The notes under the pieces are model-generated. The model made no database searches and was not told where the DNA came from. It saw only the letters and a program-made list of their open reading frames with translations. Position numbers and translations under genes: made by a program. Below are positions 14,126 through 22,450 of a stretch of DNA of 35,249 bases, piece after piece (the stretch's first letter is position 1; every line of letters begins with the position of its first letter). The DNA comes from Nocardia amamiensis NBRC 102102 (GTDB lineage: Bacteria; Actinomycetota; Actinomycetes; Mycobacteriales; Mycobacteriaceae): assembly GCF_001612745.1 (NCBI RefSeq), contig NZ_BDBA01000081.1, forward strand, positions 1 to 35,249, in the 5' to 3' direction.

Positions 14126-16318
14126 ATGGTGGACAAGACCAACGGAGCGCCCGCAGGCAACGGCGTGGTGACGGCGGAGGGCCCCGAGCAGATCCGCAAC
14201 GTGGTCCTGGTCGGGCCCAGCGGATCGGGAAAGACCACGCTGGTGGAGGCCATGGCGCTCACCGCGCGGGCGGTGAATCGCGCCGGACGGGTCGAGGACG
14301 GCACGTCGCTGTCGGACTACGACGAGATCGAGCATCGCCAGCACCGCTCGGTGCAGCTGTCGGTGGTGCCGGTGACGTGGGGCGGAGTGAAGATCAACCT
14401 GCTGGACACGCCGGGGTACGCGGACTTCGTCGGCGAGCTGCGGGCGGGACTGCGCGCGGCCGACGCGGCGCTGTTCGTCATCTCCGCGGCCGAGGGGGCG
14501 GAAGGGCTCGCGGGGACGACCAGGGCGCTGTGGGAGGAGTGCGCCGCCGTCGGGATGCCGCGCGCGATCGTGATCACGCACCTGGATACAGCACGCGACG
14601 AGTACGACGTGATGGCCGACACATGCCAAACCGTGCTGGGCGCCGGATCGACGGAAAGCATTCTGCCGCTGCACCTTCCGGTGTACGGCCCGAAGAACCC
14701 GGACGGGCACCGGCCGGTTACCGGCATGGTGGAGCTGCTGCCGCACTGCATAGGTGACTATTCCTCCGGAACGGAGGTGCAGGGCGACCCATCCCCCGAC
14801 CAGGTACCCGAGCTGGAGGAGGCGCGCAACCGCCTCATCGAGGGCATCATCGCCGAGAGCGAAGACGAAAGCCTGATGGACCGCTACCTGGAGGGCGAGG
14901 AGATCAGTCTGGCCACTCTGGTCGCCGACTTGGAGCGGGCGGTCGCGCGCGGAAGTTTCCATCCGGTGCTCTTCGCGGCACCCGCGCCCGAAGGCGCCAA
15001 GCAGGGCCTGGGCACCGTCGAGCTCCTCGAGCTGGTCACCGGCGGGTTTCCGACGCCGGTCGAGCACGCCATCACCGCCAGCAACGGCGCCGGACCGCAT
15101 CCGCTCCGCTGCGACCCGGACGGCGAGCTGGCCGCCGAGGTCATCCGCACCGCGTCCGACCCGTACGTCGGACGGGTCTCCTTGGTCCGCGTCTTCTCCG
15201 GCACCTTGCACCCCGACGACACGGTGCACGTCAGCGGCCATGGTCTCGAGGACCGCGGTCACGAGAGTCACGAGGTGGACGAGCGCGTCGGCGCGATCTC
15301 CGCCCCCTTCGGCAAGCAGCAGCGCCCGCTCGGGCAGGCGATCGCGGGCGACATCGCCTACGTCACCAAACTCGGCCGCGCCGAAACCGGCGACACCCTG
15401 TCCTCCACCGACAACCCGCTGCGGATCGAGCCATGGCCGATGCCCGACCCGTTGCTGCCCATCGCCATCCGCGCGCACAGCAAGGCCGACGAGGACAAAC
15501 TTTCCCAGAGCCTGTCCCGCTTGGCCGCCGAGGATCCGGCTCTGCGACTCGAGCACAACGGGCAGACGCATCAGCTGGTGCTGTGGTGTCTCGGCGAAGC
15601 GCATCGCGACGTCGCCCTGGAGCGGTTGCGGACGCGGTTCGGGGTGCAGGTCGACGTGGTCGACCACGTGGTGGCGTTGCGCGAGACGTTCGCGGGAAAG
15701 GCGACCGGGCGCGGAAGGCATGTGAAGCAATCCGGCGGGCACGGGCAGTACGCCGTGTGCGAGATCGAGGTCGAACCGCTGCCCGAAGGCGCGGGGATCG
15801 AGTTCGTGGACAGAGTGGTCGGCGGAGTTGTTCCGCGCCAGTTCATTCCGTCGGTGGAGAAGGGCGTGCGCGCGCAAGCGTCGCGTGGGCTCACCGCCGG
15901 ATATCCGCTCGTGGATGTTCGAGTCACCCTGTTCGACGGCAAAGCTCACTCGGTCGACTCCTCCGACGCCGCGTTCCAGACCGCGGGCGCGCTCGCCCTC
16001 CGTGAGGCAGCCGCGACCGCCGGAATCCGAGTGCTCGAGCCGCTCGCCGAAGTCTGGGTACTGGTCTCCGACGAGTACGTCGGACCGGTGCTGAGCGACC
16101 TGTCCAGTAGGCGCGGCCGCGTTCTCGGCACCGAACCGCACGGCTCCGGACGAACCCGGATTCATGCCGAAGTACCGGAACTCGAGCTCAGCCGCTACGC
16201 CATCGACTTGCGGTCGATCTCGCACGGCACCGGCGACTTCACGCGCGCCTATGTACGCCATGAACCGATGCCGAACCAGCTGGCGGCCGCCCGGCGCGGC
16301 GAGAAGGCTCGCGCTTAG
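14126..16318 (+). CDS. fusA2: Elongation factor G-like protein, EF-G2 type
   Basis: ATG 14126 has AAAGGAG at 14111-14117. The 730-residue product has the domain order of EF-G: a GTP-binding domain with P-loop GPSGSGKT (30-37) and D94-T-P-G, then domains II-V (GRGRHVKQSGGHGQYAV is the domain IV start). Key parts depart from true EF-G: switch I RGITI is RSVQL (74-78), so the Mg-binding Thr is lost, and the NKxD motif is T-H-L-D (151-154). Actinobacteria carry this second EF-G-like protein (fusA2 in mycobacteria), for which weak or absent ribosome-dependent GTPase activity has been reported. Its role is unsettled; it is not the housekeeping translocase. Confidence 0.85.
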   Translation: MVDKTNGAPAGNGVVTAEGPEQIRNVVLVGPSGSGKTTLVEAMALTARAVNRAGRVEDGTSLSDYDEIEHRQHRSVQLSVVPVTWGGVKINLLDTPGYADFVGELRAGLRAADAALFVISAAEGAEGLAGTTRALWEECAAVGMPRAIVITHLDTARDEYDVMADTCQTVLGAGSTESILPLHLPVYGPKNPDGHRPVTGMVELLPHCIGDYSSGTEVQGDPSPDQVPELEEARNRLIEGIIAESEDESLMDRYLEGEEISLATLVADLERAVARGSFHPVLFAAPAPEGAKQGLGTVELLELVTGGFPTPVEHAITASNGAGPHPLRCDPDGELAAEVIRTASDPYVGRVSLVRVFSGTLHPDDTVHVSGHGLEDRGHESHEVDERVGAISAPFGKQQRPLGQAIAGDIAYVTKLGRAETGDTLSSTDNPLRIEPWPMPDPLLPIAIRAHSKADEDKLSQSLSRLAAEDPALRLEHNGQTHQLVLWCLGEAHRDVALERLRTRFGVQVDVVDHVVALRETFAGKATGRGRHVKQSGGHGQYAVCEIEVEPLPEGAGIEFVDRVVGGVVPRQFIPSVEKGVRAQASRGLTAGYPLVDVRVTLFDGKAHSVDSSDAAFQTAGALALREAAATAGIRVLEPLAEVWVLVSDEYVGPVLSDLSSRRGRVLGTEPHGSGRTRIHAEVPELELSRYAIDLRSISHGTGDFTRAYVRHEPMPNQLAAARRGEKARA

Positions 16319-16438
16319 ATCGCGGCTCACGTTCACGTGCGGCACCGTCGACCACGAACGCCCTGCCGACTGGTATCTGCGGCCTCTGAAACGGCTCGCA
16401 GCCCCCTCCGAACAGGGCGCTCGTTTCCTTCCGTCCGG

Positions 16439-18721
16439 TCAGGTCTGCTGCGGCGGAACGGGTGGCGGACCGCCAGGCTGCCGCGGTGCAGCCACGCTCG
16501 GTGGAGCCGGCACCGCCGCGATTGCGGGGTCGCCACCGGCGGCGCCATCCAGGCCGGTCGGGTGGATGTAGCCCGTGAACATCCCGTACTTTTCTTCCAG
16601 CGGGGGCTTGCTGGGATCAAAGGGAATGAGCAGGCCATTGTCCAGGACGAACAGCTGGTTATTCTCCTTGTAGATCAGCGCGCTGTGTCTCTCCCACTGA
16701 AGAATATCGCCCGTATTGAACGCTTGTGGGTCGCGACTATTGATCACCGCCGGCGGATGATCCGCTGACAACTCACCCGCACTGCCCCGCAACGCGGATA
16801 TCGCATCCAGAGCGACGTTCTGTGTCTGCTTCTGAAAAGGCTCCGCAACCAGCTGCGGTAGCTTCACGTTCTTATCTCCGATTTGGAGATCCACCATCGC
16901 GCCTGGCGTCGTCACCGGCGGCGGAGTGCCCGCATAGGTCGGCGCCGTCACGCCGGGAGGAGCCGACGCAGTAGTGGCATTGGCGGTGGCCGCAGGCACG
17001 GTGCGGTTTTTGTCGCGTGGCTTGTCTTCGCGCGGATCCTGGTTGTCACGGCCGACGGCATCGCCGGGCTGAGGAGATTTCATCCCATTCAGGGCAGACA
17101 TCACCGAGAGGGGCCCCGCTATATCGGCCATTGGGTTACTGGGTGGGTTGACGGCAGGCTGGACCGGGGCGTTCTGTGCCGCATTTCCGGAGGGATTCTG
17201 CAGCGCCTGGCTCAGAGCACCGAAGTCCACGCCCGATCCCGTAGGACCAGCGCCCGTGTCCGTGTCCGCAATGGACTCGATACCGGTCTGAGTACCCTTG
17301 TCGTCCGTAGATCCGAAATCGAGATCGTCCAACGTGGGGTTCGACTCTGCATCCGGGAACATGTCTTGCTGGGTGGGAGTAGTCTGCGCCGGCGGAGTAC
17401 CGGCGTAGGGAGGGGTGGGGGTCGTGTTCGGAGGGGTGGGGGTTGTGGCGGGCTTGTTCTCCGGTTCGGGCTTCTTCTCCGGTTCGGGCTTCTTCTCCGG
17501 CTCGGGCTTCTTCTCCGGCTCGGGCTCTATCCCGTGGTCTTTCGCATATTTCGCGGTTTCCTCCGCATAATTGACGACTTCTTTGATGCAAGTATCGACC
17601 GCGCCGCTCATCAGTTTATAGAGAGCGTATTCTTCAACCGGGTCTTGGATACCAGGTTTTCCCCAGTAATTTTCGTATTTATAGGATTCCCTCTTCTTGT
17701 CTTCCTCTTTGTCACCTTCCGTCTTCCAGGCGTCAAAACGTTTCTGTTCTATGTCGTCCGGGGCCCCTTTCAGACTGTCCGCAATCGCCTTGTTCGCATC
17801 GGCAACAGCGGTGTGCATAGCGCGGATACGATCCAAATTCGCGACCGAAACCTCGCCGACCGCTTTAAAGAGGTCCGCATCTTTTTTCTGCCAGTCGTCA
17901 TTCATATACCCGATTTCTTTGACGGTATAATTGAACGCCTCGGCAGCATTGCCCTTGCCCTGGAGCGACAGGTTGGTGATCCGATCCGCATCGAGATGCC
18001 AAGCCGAACCCTTGTTGTTCTTCGGATCCGTCAAGAGTTTCGGCAGCATCGAATCTTTCGGCATCCTCGGATTTATTTTGCCCATCTGCGCCCTGAGATA
18101 CTCCAGGTTCTTGTTCAACACCTTCTGCCATGCGAGCAGACCCGCCGAAGGCTTATTTCCGTCCTCCGGGATCTTGAACTCGAGCGGGACATCCTTGAGC
18201 TGCGTACCCGCCGTAGGCTGGTTTTTATCCTTGGCGGTCGGATCGGGCTTCTCTTCATGCGGTTTTCCCCAAGATGAGACGTGCCCGGGAGTTTTGGAAT
18301 CGAAATAGCCATCCCACCCTTTCGGCAGCGGCCCCCGCACGGCCACCACCGTACCGTCATTGGAGACGATGACCTTGTCCGGCATCAGGGAGTCTTCGTC
18401 ATTCCAATCTCCCTCACCCTCTTTCGGAAGCCCATGCCAAGCAGTTTTGGACGGAGTACGTGGACCCCCCGAATAGTTCAGCCGGAGCTCGCGCCCGTCA
18501 GCCCCGGTCCATGCCTCGTCTTGGAACTTGAGTTTGACGCCGGTCGAATCCTTGGGTGCTTCGCCGAGCGTGTTGACTACTTCATTTTTCCCGTCGGAAT
18601 TGACCTTTTCGACGACGGCCTTATTGTCCCTGACCCCCAAACGGTATTTGCCGTCCTGGGAGTACACCCAATTGTCGCCACTGAGCTCATCTCCCGGCTT
18701 AAATTCGGTTTTATTGCCCAC
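16439..18721 (-). CDS. Large multidomain ESX substrate candidate with lectin-like N-terminus
   Basis: GTG 18721 has a G5 run 8 bases upstream; GTG 18727 is too close to it. The product is about 760 residues. The N-terminus (about 5-45: PGDELSGDNWVYSQDGKYRLGV) resembles a bulb-type mannose-binding lectin repeat. Residues about 190-400 are a helical block with W-Q-K-V-L and NYWGKPG that could be a WXG/PPE-like unit. Next come repeats of PEPEKK, then a long Pro/Thr/Asp-rich linker. The last 120 residues end in a small beta domain (GDILQWERHSALIYKENNQLFVLDNG), a tail type I associate with actinobacterial ESX-linked proteins. The helical block uses many Lys and A/T-ending codons, unlike its neighbours. 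It is the last gene of a four-gene operon. Confidence 0.6.
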   Translation of the reverse strand: MGNKTEFKPGDELSGDNWVYSQDGKYRLGVRDNKAVVEKVNSDGKNEVVNTLGEAPKDSTGVKLKFQDEAWTGADGRELRLNYSGGPRTPSKTAWHGLPKEGEGDWNDEDSLMPDKVIVSNDGTVVAVRGPLPKGWDGYFDSKTPGHVSSWGKPHEEKPDPTAKDKNQPTAGTQLKDVPLEFKIPEDGNKPSAGLLAWQKVLNKNLEYLRAQMGKINPRMPKDSMLPKLLTDPKNNKGSAWHLDADRITNLSLQGKGNAAEAFNYTVKEIGYMNDDWQKKDADLFKAVGEVSVANLDRIRAMHTAVADANKAIADSLKGAPDDIEQKRFDAWKTEGDKEEDKKRESYKYENYWGKPGIQDPVEEYALYKLMSGAVDTCIKEVVNYAEETAKYAKDHGIEPEPEKKPEPEKKPEPEKKPEPENKPATTPTPPNTTPTPPYAGTPPAQTTPTQQDMFPDAESNPTLDDLDFGSTDDKGTQTGIESIADTDTGAGPTGSGVDFGALSQALQNPSGNAAQNAPVQPAVNPPSNPMADIAGPLSVMSALNGMKSPQPGDAVGRDNQDPREDKPRDKNRTVPAATANATTASAPPGVTAPTYAGTPPPVTTPGAMVDLQIGDKNVKLPQLVAEPFQKQTQNVALDAISALRGSAGELSADHPPAVINSRDPQAFNTGDILQWERHSALIYKENNQLFVLDNGLLIPFDPSKPPLEEKYGMFTGYIHPTGLDGAAGGDPAIAAVPAPPSVAAPRQPGGPPPVPPQQT

Positions 18722-18818
18722 CGGCACAACCCCCGATCAGAGTGTAATAATGCGACGCCCGCGCGGGCGAGGAACGGTCACGGAATACTCTCACCAGGAC
18801 ACCGGCGAGCCTTACAAG

Positions 18819-19217
18819 TCAATCCTGCGGACCCGCGCGGCGCACGCTTGCACCGGCCTCGATATCCCCATGATCGAGTGCGGCCGAACTCGAATACGAC
18901 TGGTTTTCCATACCGATTCGCATGTCTCCGACCTTGGTGTAACCGGCGCCACTGTCTTTCATGTACTTCTTGGTGCCCAGGTTGAAATGGTAGGCAGCAT
19001 TGCCGAACATGTCATCGATGTCGTTTTCCCAGTCGGGGTCCCCTTCTGCCCGCTGGTACGGTGCTGCACTTGCGGCGCCGTTGTTGGCGCCCTTTGTGCG
19101 CATCTCGTCCGAATCGTGCATCAGCTTGTCGGTCATACCGGCGAACACTCTCCCTTCCAACCGTTCCCCCGATTCTCCCGCATCCCCATCCCTGGGGAAT
19201 GAGACGGAGATCCTCAC
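18819..19217 (-). CDS. Small helical protein of the ESX-like operon
   Basis: GTG 19217 gives 132 residues. ATG 19136 (MTDKLMHDSDEM) gives 105 residues, and the codons before it are less G/C-ended, so the shorter form is quite possible. The product is polar, has no signal peptide or membrane segment, and carries D-W-E-N-D and a Tyr/Lys-rich helix (YHFNLGTKKYMKDSGAGYTKVG). Its size and position next to a large candidate substrate suggest a WXG100/EspC-like partner, but the WXG motif is missing and I do not recognise the family. It starts 15 bases after the second YbaB-like gene and ends about 100 bases before the large gene. Confidence 0.5.
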   Translation of the reverse strand: MRISVSFPRDGDAGESGERLEGRVFAGMTDKLMHDSDEMRTKGANNGAASAAPYQRAEGDPDWENDIDDMFGNAAYHFNLGTKKYMKDSGAGYTKVGDMRIGMENQSYSSSAALDHGDIEAGASVRRAGPQD

Positions 19218-19231
19218 CGAACGGCAGGGAA

Positions 19232-19603
19232 TCAGTACCCCGCGCCGAACGCGGCCTTCTCCTGCAACCGGTACTCGGCTTCGGTCGGCAGCGCCAACGC
19301 GTCGGCGACGACCGGCGACACACCGCGGCTCAGCAGTTCCATGCGCCGACCAACCCGAGCCTTGAGGTGAGCCAGTCGGGCGACTCGCACAATCTCGCCC
19401 GCCAGCCAGCTATCGGCGCTCTCCCACACTTCGTCACCGAGGTGCAGGCCGACGATTCTGCCACTCTGGTCGCACCCCACCCCTACCGAATAGTCGGGAT
19501 TGAACACCTCGTAGATCCGGCCGGACCTACCCGAAGGAACGCTGCCGCCCCCGGTGCCTCCCCAAGTCTCCAGTGCCGTCACCGCGCCGCCTCCGGGGAG
19601 CAT
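19232..19603 (-). CDS. YbaB/EbfC-like protein of the ESX-like operon (second copy)
   Basis: ATG 19603 follows GGAG with about 7 bases spacing. The 123-residue product has the YbaB-like core order: strands YSVGVGCDQSGRIVGLHLGDEVW, then a helix with LAGEIVRVARLAHLKARVG. YbaB proteins are small nucleoid-associated dimers, but relatives encoded beside actinobacterial ESX genes are common and may act on secretion instead. A Gly-rich N-terminus and a further C-terminal helix (PTEAEYRLQEKAA) are extra. The gene lies 16 bases after the first YbaB-like gene. The assignment is a structural guess from the strand-helix pattern. Confidence 0.5.
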   Translation of the reverse strand: MLPGGGAVTALETWGGTGGGSVPSGRSGRIYEVFNPDYSVGVGCDQSGRIVGLHLGDEVWESADSWLAGEIVRVARLAHLKARVGRRMELLSRGVSPVVADALALPTEAEYRLQEKAAFGAGY

Positions 19604-19619
19604 TCATCGACTCCGCGTC

Positions 19620-19949
19620 TCATTCGCCCGGCCACGGCGCCTCGGGCAGTTTCGTCTCCTGGATAGCGATCTCGTGCTGCCGCATGGCGTCGAGAGTGCT
19701 CTCCCTGATCGCGGCCATGATGTCGGCGACAAGTTCGTGACTGCTGGCGGTATGCGCGATCGTTCCGGGCGCGATGTACAGATCGGTGAGCCTGCCCATA
19801 GCGTCCACTTCCGGAATCACCCGAGAACTGGGAGAAGGGCGCCTGGCCCGGATGCGGTCGACCCGTTCCAGCATTTCATCGACGGCATGGATGGACGCGC
19901 GACCGGACTCGAGGGCCGAGAGCGTATCGGGATGCATCCTGATCGCCAT
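19620..19949 (-). CDS. YbaB/EbfC-like protein, first gene of the ESX-like operon
   Basis: ATG 19949 has GGAGGA 9 bases upstream. The same frame runs far upstream without a stop, but that stretch has no protein-like pattern. The 109-residue product has an N-terminal helix (TLSALESGRASIHAVDEML), a middle strand pair (IPEVDAMGRLTDLYIAPGTI) and a C-terminal helix (HELVADIMAAIREST), which is the YbaB/EbfC order. The phrase LTDLYIAPGT is typical of the ESX-linked branch. It heads the minus-strand operon 19949-16439. A palindrome and a GATAGT box lie upstream at 20018-20080. Confidence 0.65.
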   Translation of the reverse strand: MAIRMHPDTLSALESGRASIHAVDEMLERVDRIRARRPSPSSRVIPEVDAMGRLTDLYIAPGTIAHTASSHELVADIMAAIRESTLDAMRQHEIAIQETKLPEAPWPGE

Positions 19950-20067
19950 AGTCACAACTCCTCCAGCAGGCTGCCGATCATCCCGCGGCACCAAGGTCGG
20001 GTCCTCCACCACTCCTGGCACTATCCTCCCAGAGTCCCCATCAATGGGAATGTCTCTGATGGAGTAC

Positions 20068-20080
20068 CACGTAATACGTG
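20068..20080. promoter_or_regulatory. 13-bp palindrome upstream of the ESX-like operon
   Basis: CACGTA-A-TACGTG is a perfect palindrome around one base. It lies about 40 bases upstream of a GATAGT -10-like box (minus strand, near 20020-20026), which would start transcription about 65 bases before ATG 19949. A second short repeat, CCCAT-CA-ATGGG, is at 20037-20048. These could be operators; the binding protein is unknown. Confidence 0.4.
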
Positions 20081-20233
20081 CCTGGTTGTCTGCCACTGCT
20101 CCCCACACCGCCGCCGGAGTTCGCCAAGCCTCGGTAGTCCCCCGGTGAGTGCGCTCACCGAGGAAGCCAGCCCGATCGAGAAGTTGGGCGACACTGAAGA
20201 CGCCCAGCCCCGAACAGGCCGAGCAAGAGCCGA

Positions 20234-22006
20234 TCACGCACACTTTCGGGAGTGCGGGGGCACAGAGGGCGAAACCCGCCGAAGTGTGCGCCGGAGAATG
20301 TGATACGCGACGATGCGCACTCGCTGCCACCAGCCATATTGCAGGGAGAACACACCGGCGACTACCTCTCCGACACTGAACACCCGGTGAGCTCCGGGCA
20401 GCAGGTGGACACGAGCGACGCCGGAGGCCGAACCGGCCGCACGGTAATGATCTTGCAGTTCGCGGTAGTTCCGGCGGAGTTCGTCGACGGCACCGCTCTG
20501 ATACGAGTCCCGGTAGACCCGGTGGCGGTAGTTGATCCAGGCCAGCACATTGCCTGCCTGCCCGAACCATTCGCTCGAGGTCAGCGCATGGTGCGGTGGC
20601 CTGGTCGCGCCGACGGCGGCCGCGAGGCTGGTGGTCAGGTCCGCGCGGCGGCGGTAGAGATGGACGCCCGAGTTCTGGTCGGCCTGCCCGAGTTCGGTGA
20701 GCACGGTGGGCACGATTCGACGTGCCAGCCACCGGAGATCCGGCGTGCGCAGCATGTGTTCGAGCACTCGTCCTTCGGTTTCGGCGAGCATCTTCCGCGC
20801 TGGGCCGCCGGCTCGCCGACAGTGCCAGTCGAGCCAGAGCAGGGCGGGCAGGTACCTACCCTGGACCCACAGGCTTGCGCCGATTCGCTCCACGCGATTG
20901 CTGTCCGAGCGAGGATGGGCTCGCCTCCACAGTCGGCGAACCTCGTTCCACCGTCCCGCTTCCCACAGCACGGCACTGGTGACGGCCCGGATCTGCTCCG
21001 CCGGTAGCCCTGGGGCCACAGTAGGCAGCAGCGACCTGACCTCGCCGATGAGCCCGACGTCCAGGTACAGGCGAAAACTCGCCTCCGGTCGCTTGGCGTC
21101 GTCGCTCGGGATGGACGGTGTCACCGGTGTACGCGGCGCCGGTGGGCCGAGTGGCGGCATGCCCCATTGGTCCGCCAAGTGGCGCAGCAAGAAATCGGTC
21201 GGTCCGCAGAGCACGGTCAGTTCGGCGCCCCGGTTGCGCAGGATGTCGAACAGATTCAAAGCCGGATCGTCTGGGGGCGGCACGATTACGTGCGGAGCAT
21301 GGGCACTGTGCGACAGCCAGATCACGCGGTGCCCACGCAGCGCGTTCGGCGGCAGTCCAGCTATGGCGGCATCGACGTCGAAGAAATCGCTGCCGCTGTA
21401 ACCGGCGACCAGCACAAACGGCCGCGAAGTGAGCAGGGTCAGAAACCGGGTGGCGAGATCGAGTGGGAAGCCCTTCTCGATTCGGGCGAGCGTCGCGCCG
21501 AGCTCGTCACCACTGCCCGCCGCACCATGGAAATGCAGCAGGTCCCGTTCCGGCCACGTGACCGTGCCCGCGGCTCGTTCGACACATCGGTCGAAGTTGG
21601 CGGTCAAATGTCCGCCGCCGAGTGCCAAGTGCCGGGCGAAGAACCGGTGCAGCCGGTTGGGGTCGGCTCCGCTGACATCGGGAATGGACTCCTCGACCGC
21701 CTCGGGACCGTGGACCCGGGCAGCGACGCCGAGCACGGTCTCCAGGCGGGGCAGCCTGGGATCGGTGGAACGCGGCAGTTCCGGGCAGGTCGGCTGGTCG
21801 ATCAATCCGACCGCCCCGTGCAGCGCCCTGATCGCGTCGAGCGTGCCGGGAAGGAAGAACGCGTCGAAGATCCGCTGGGTGAGTTCCGCACCGGTGGGCA
21901 GCGAGGATGGCCCCTCGACGGACAACCCGGCTCCGGTCAACGCGGTCACCTCGCCCGGCTGGACGCCCACGAGGTCGTCGAGCAGCCGGCGCACGTCCAT
22001 TGCCAT
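20234..22006 (-). CDS. SIR2-domain protein, probable NAD+-consuming defence effector
   Basis: ATG 22006 (or ATG 22000) starts a 590-residue protein, with GTGAGG just upstream inside the preceding frame's end. Residues about 15-235 carry the SIR2 pattern: G25-A-G-L-S29, T-A-N137-F-D139-R-C-V-E, H160 in HFHG, and GYSGSDFFD (202-210). Asn and His at these places are the catalytic pair of NAD-hydrolysing SIR2 effectors such as ThsA. There are no Cys zinc pairs, so it is not a classical sirtuin deacetylase. Residues about 300-590 are helical, rich in Arg and Trp, with no NTPase motif; they may sense the trigger or form oligomers. Defence by NAD+ depletion is inferred from the family. Confidence 0.75.
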   Translation of the reverse strand: MAMDVRRLLDDLVGVQPGEVTALTGAGLSVEGPSSLPTGAELTQRIFDAFFLPGTLDAIRALHGAVGLIDQPTCPELPRSTDPRLPRLETVLGVAARVHGPEAVEESIPDVSGADPNRLHRFFARHLALGGGHLTANFDRCVERAAGTVTWPERDLLHFHGAAGSGDELGATLARIEKGFPLDLATRFLTLLTSRPFVLVAGYSGSDFFDVDAAIAGLPPNALRGHRVIWLSHSAHAPHVIVPPPDDPALNLFDILRNRGAELTVLCGPTDFLLRHLADQWGMPPLGPPAPRTPVTPSIPSDDAKRPEASFRLYLDVGLIGEVRSLLPTVAPGLPAEQIRAVTSAVLWEAGRWNEVRRLWRRAHPRSDSNRVERIGASLWVQGRYLPALLWLDWHCRRAGGPARKMLAETEGRVLEHMLRTPDLRWLARRIVPTVLTELGQADQNSGVHLYRRRADLTTSLAAAVGATRPPHHALTSSEWFGQAGNVLAWINYRHRVYRDSYQSGAVDELRRNYRELQDHYRAAGSASGVARVHLLPGAHRVFSVGEVVAGVFSLQYGWWQRVRIVAYHILRRTLRRVSPSVPPHSRKCA

Positions 22007-22009
22007 GGC

Positions 22010-22225
22010 CTACCTCACGGTCGTGGTGACAGGCGTGGGAACGAAACGCTGACCGGTCAGGTCGCCGATCGTCTTGCCGATGGTCAGCGCCGTCTCATCC
22101 GGATCCAGGCCGTCGAACATTATCGGCGGCGCGAACGGGAACGCCCTGATCCACGCATCGGGCACCTTGATCTTCTCCCCGGGGACGAGCAACCGCAGAT
22201 CGTGCACACCGTACTCGCGCAGCAA
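22010..22225 (-). CDS. Short ORF coupled to the SIR2 gene, possibly a truncated partner
   Basis: The frame ends at 22010, 3 bases before the SIR2 start. It has no good start: TTG 22225 is the best, and an in-frame stop lies about 40 bases further up, near 22268. The 71-residue product (YGVHDLRLLVPGEKIKVPDAW, then FPFAPPIMFDGLDPDETALTIGKTIGDLTG) reads like the C-terminal part of a folded protein with normal codon use. It may be a small partner protein or the 3' remnant of a larger gene cut off at about 22230-22270. Family not recognised. The spacing suggests that it was co-transcribed with the SIR2 gene. Confidence 0.45.
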   Translation of the reverse strand: MLREYGVHDLRLLVPGEKIKVPDAWIRAFPFAPPIMFDGLDPDETALTIGKTIGDLTGQRFVPTPVTTTVR

Positions 22226-22278
22226 TCGCCTATGTCGTGTGGCGCCACTCCTATCCGCTCGCTACATCGGGCGATTCG

Positions 22279-22420
22279 CTAGTGCGACAACGCTGGTCGT
22301 CCGACTGCTCGGGTGATTCTCGCCAGGCGACGCTGGAGGCCGTGTATCCAGGGGCGGAGATCCTCGCAGGCCAGGATGGCTTCACCGTATTGCGCGAGCG
22401 TGGCCGGGTGATCGCTGCTC
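22279..22420 (-). pseudogene. Possible gene fragment of unknown origin
   Basis: In the gap between the SDR gene and the SIR2 module, one minus-strand frame reads as protein for about 45 residues (TLAQYGEAILACEDLRPWIH, then LQRRLARITRAV) before a TAG at 22279-22281. The first part has G/C-rich third positions. It has no start or ribosome site of its own. I do not recognise it. Chance cannot be excluded. Confidence 0.25.
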
Positions 22421-22450
22421 CTGGCAAGGGCGTCATCGCTGCGACCTGGG

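Noticed and set aside
13940..16345. An 801-codon minus-strand open frame opposite the EF-G2 gene
   Set aside because: It is the antisense shadow of a clear EF-G homologue with G/C-rich third positions; its translation is His/Arg/Gly-rich without any domain pattern.
17455..17525. Short direct repeats that could suggest a CRISPR or tandem-repeat element
   Set aside because: They are in-frame codons for PEPEKK repeats within the large ESX-like protein; there are no spacers.
19956..20732. In-frame upstream extension of the first YbaB-like gene
   Set aside because: It runs into the SIR2 gene in another frame, and the GGAGGA site fits ATG 19949.
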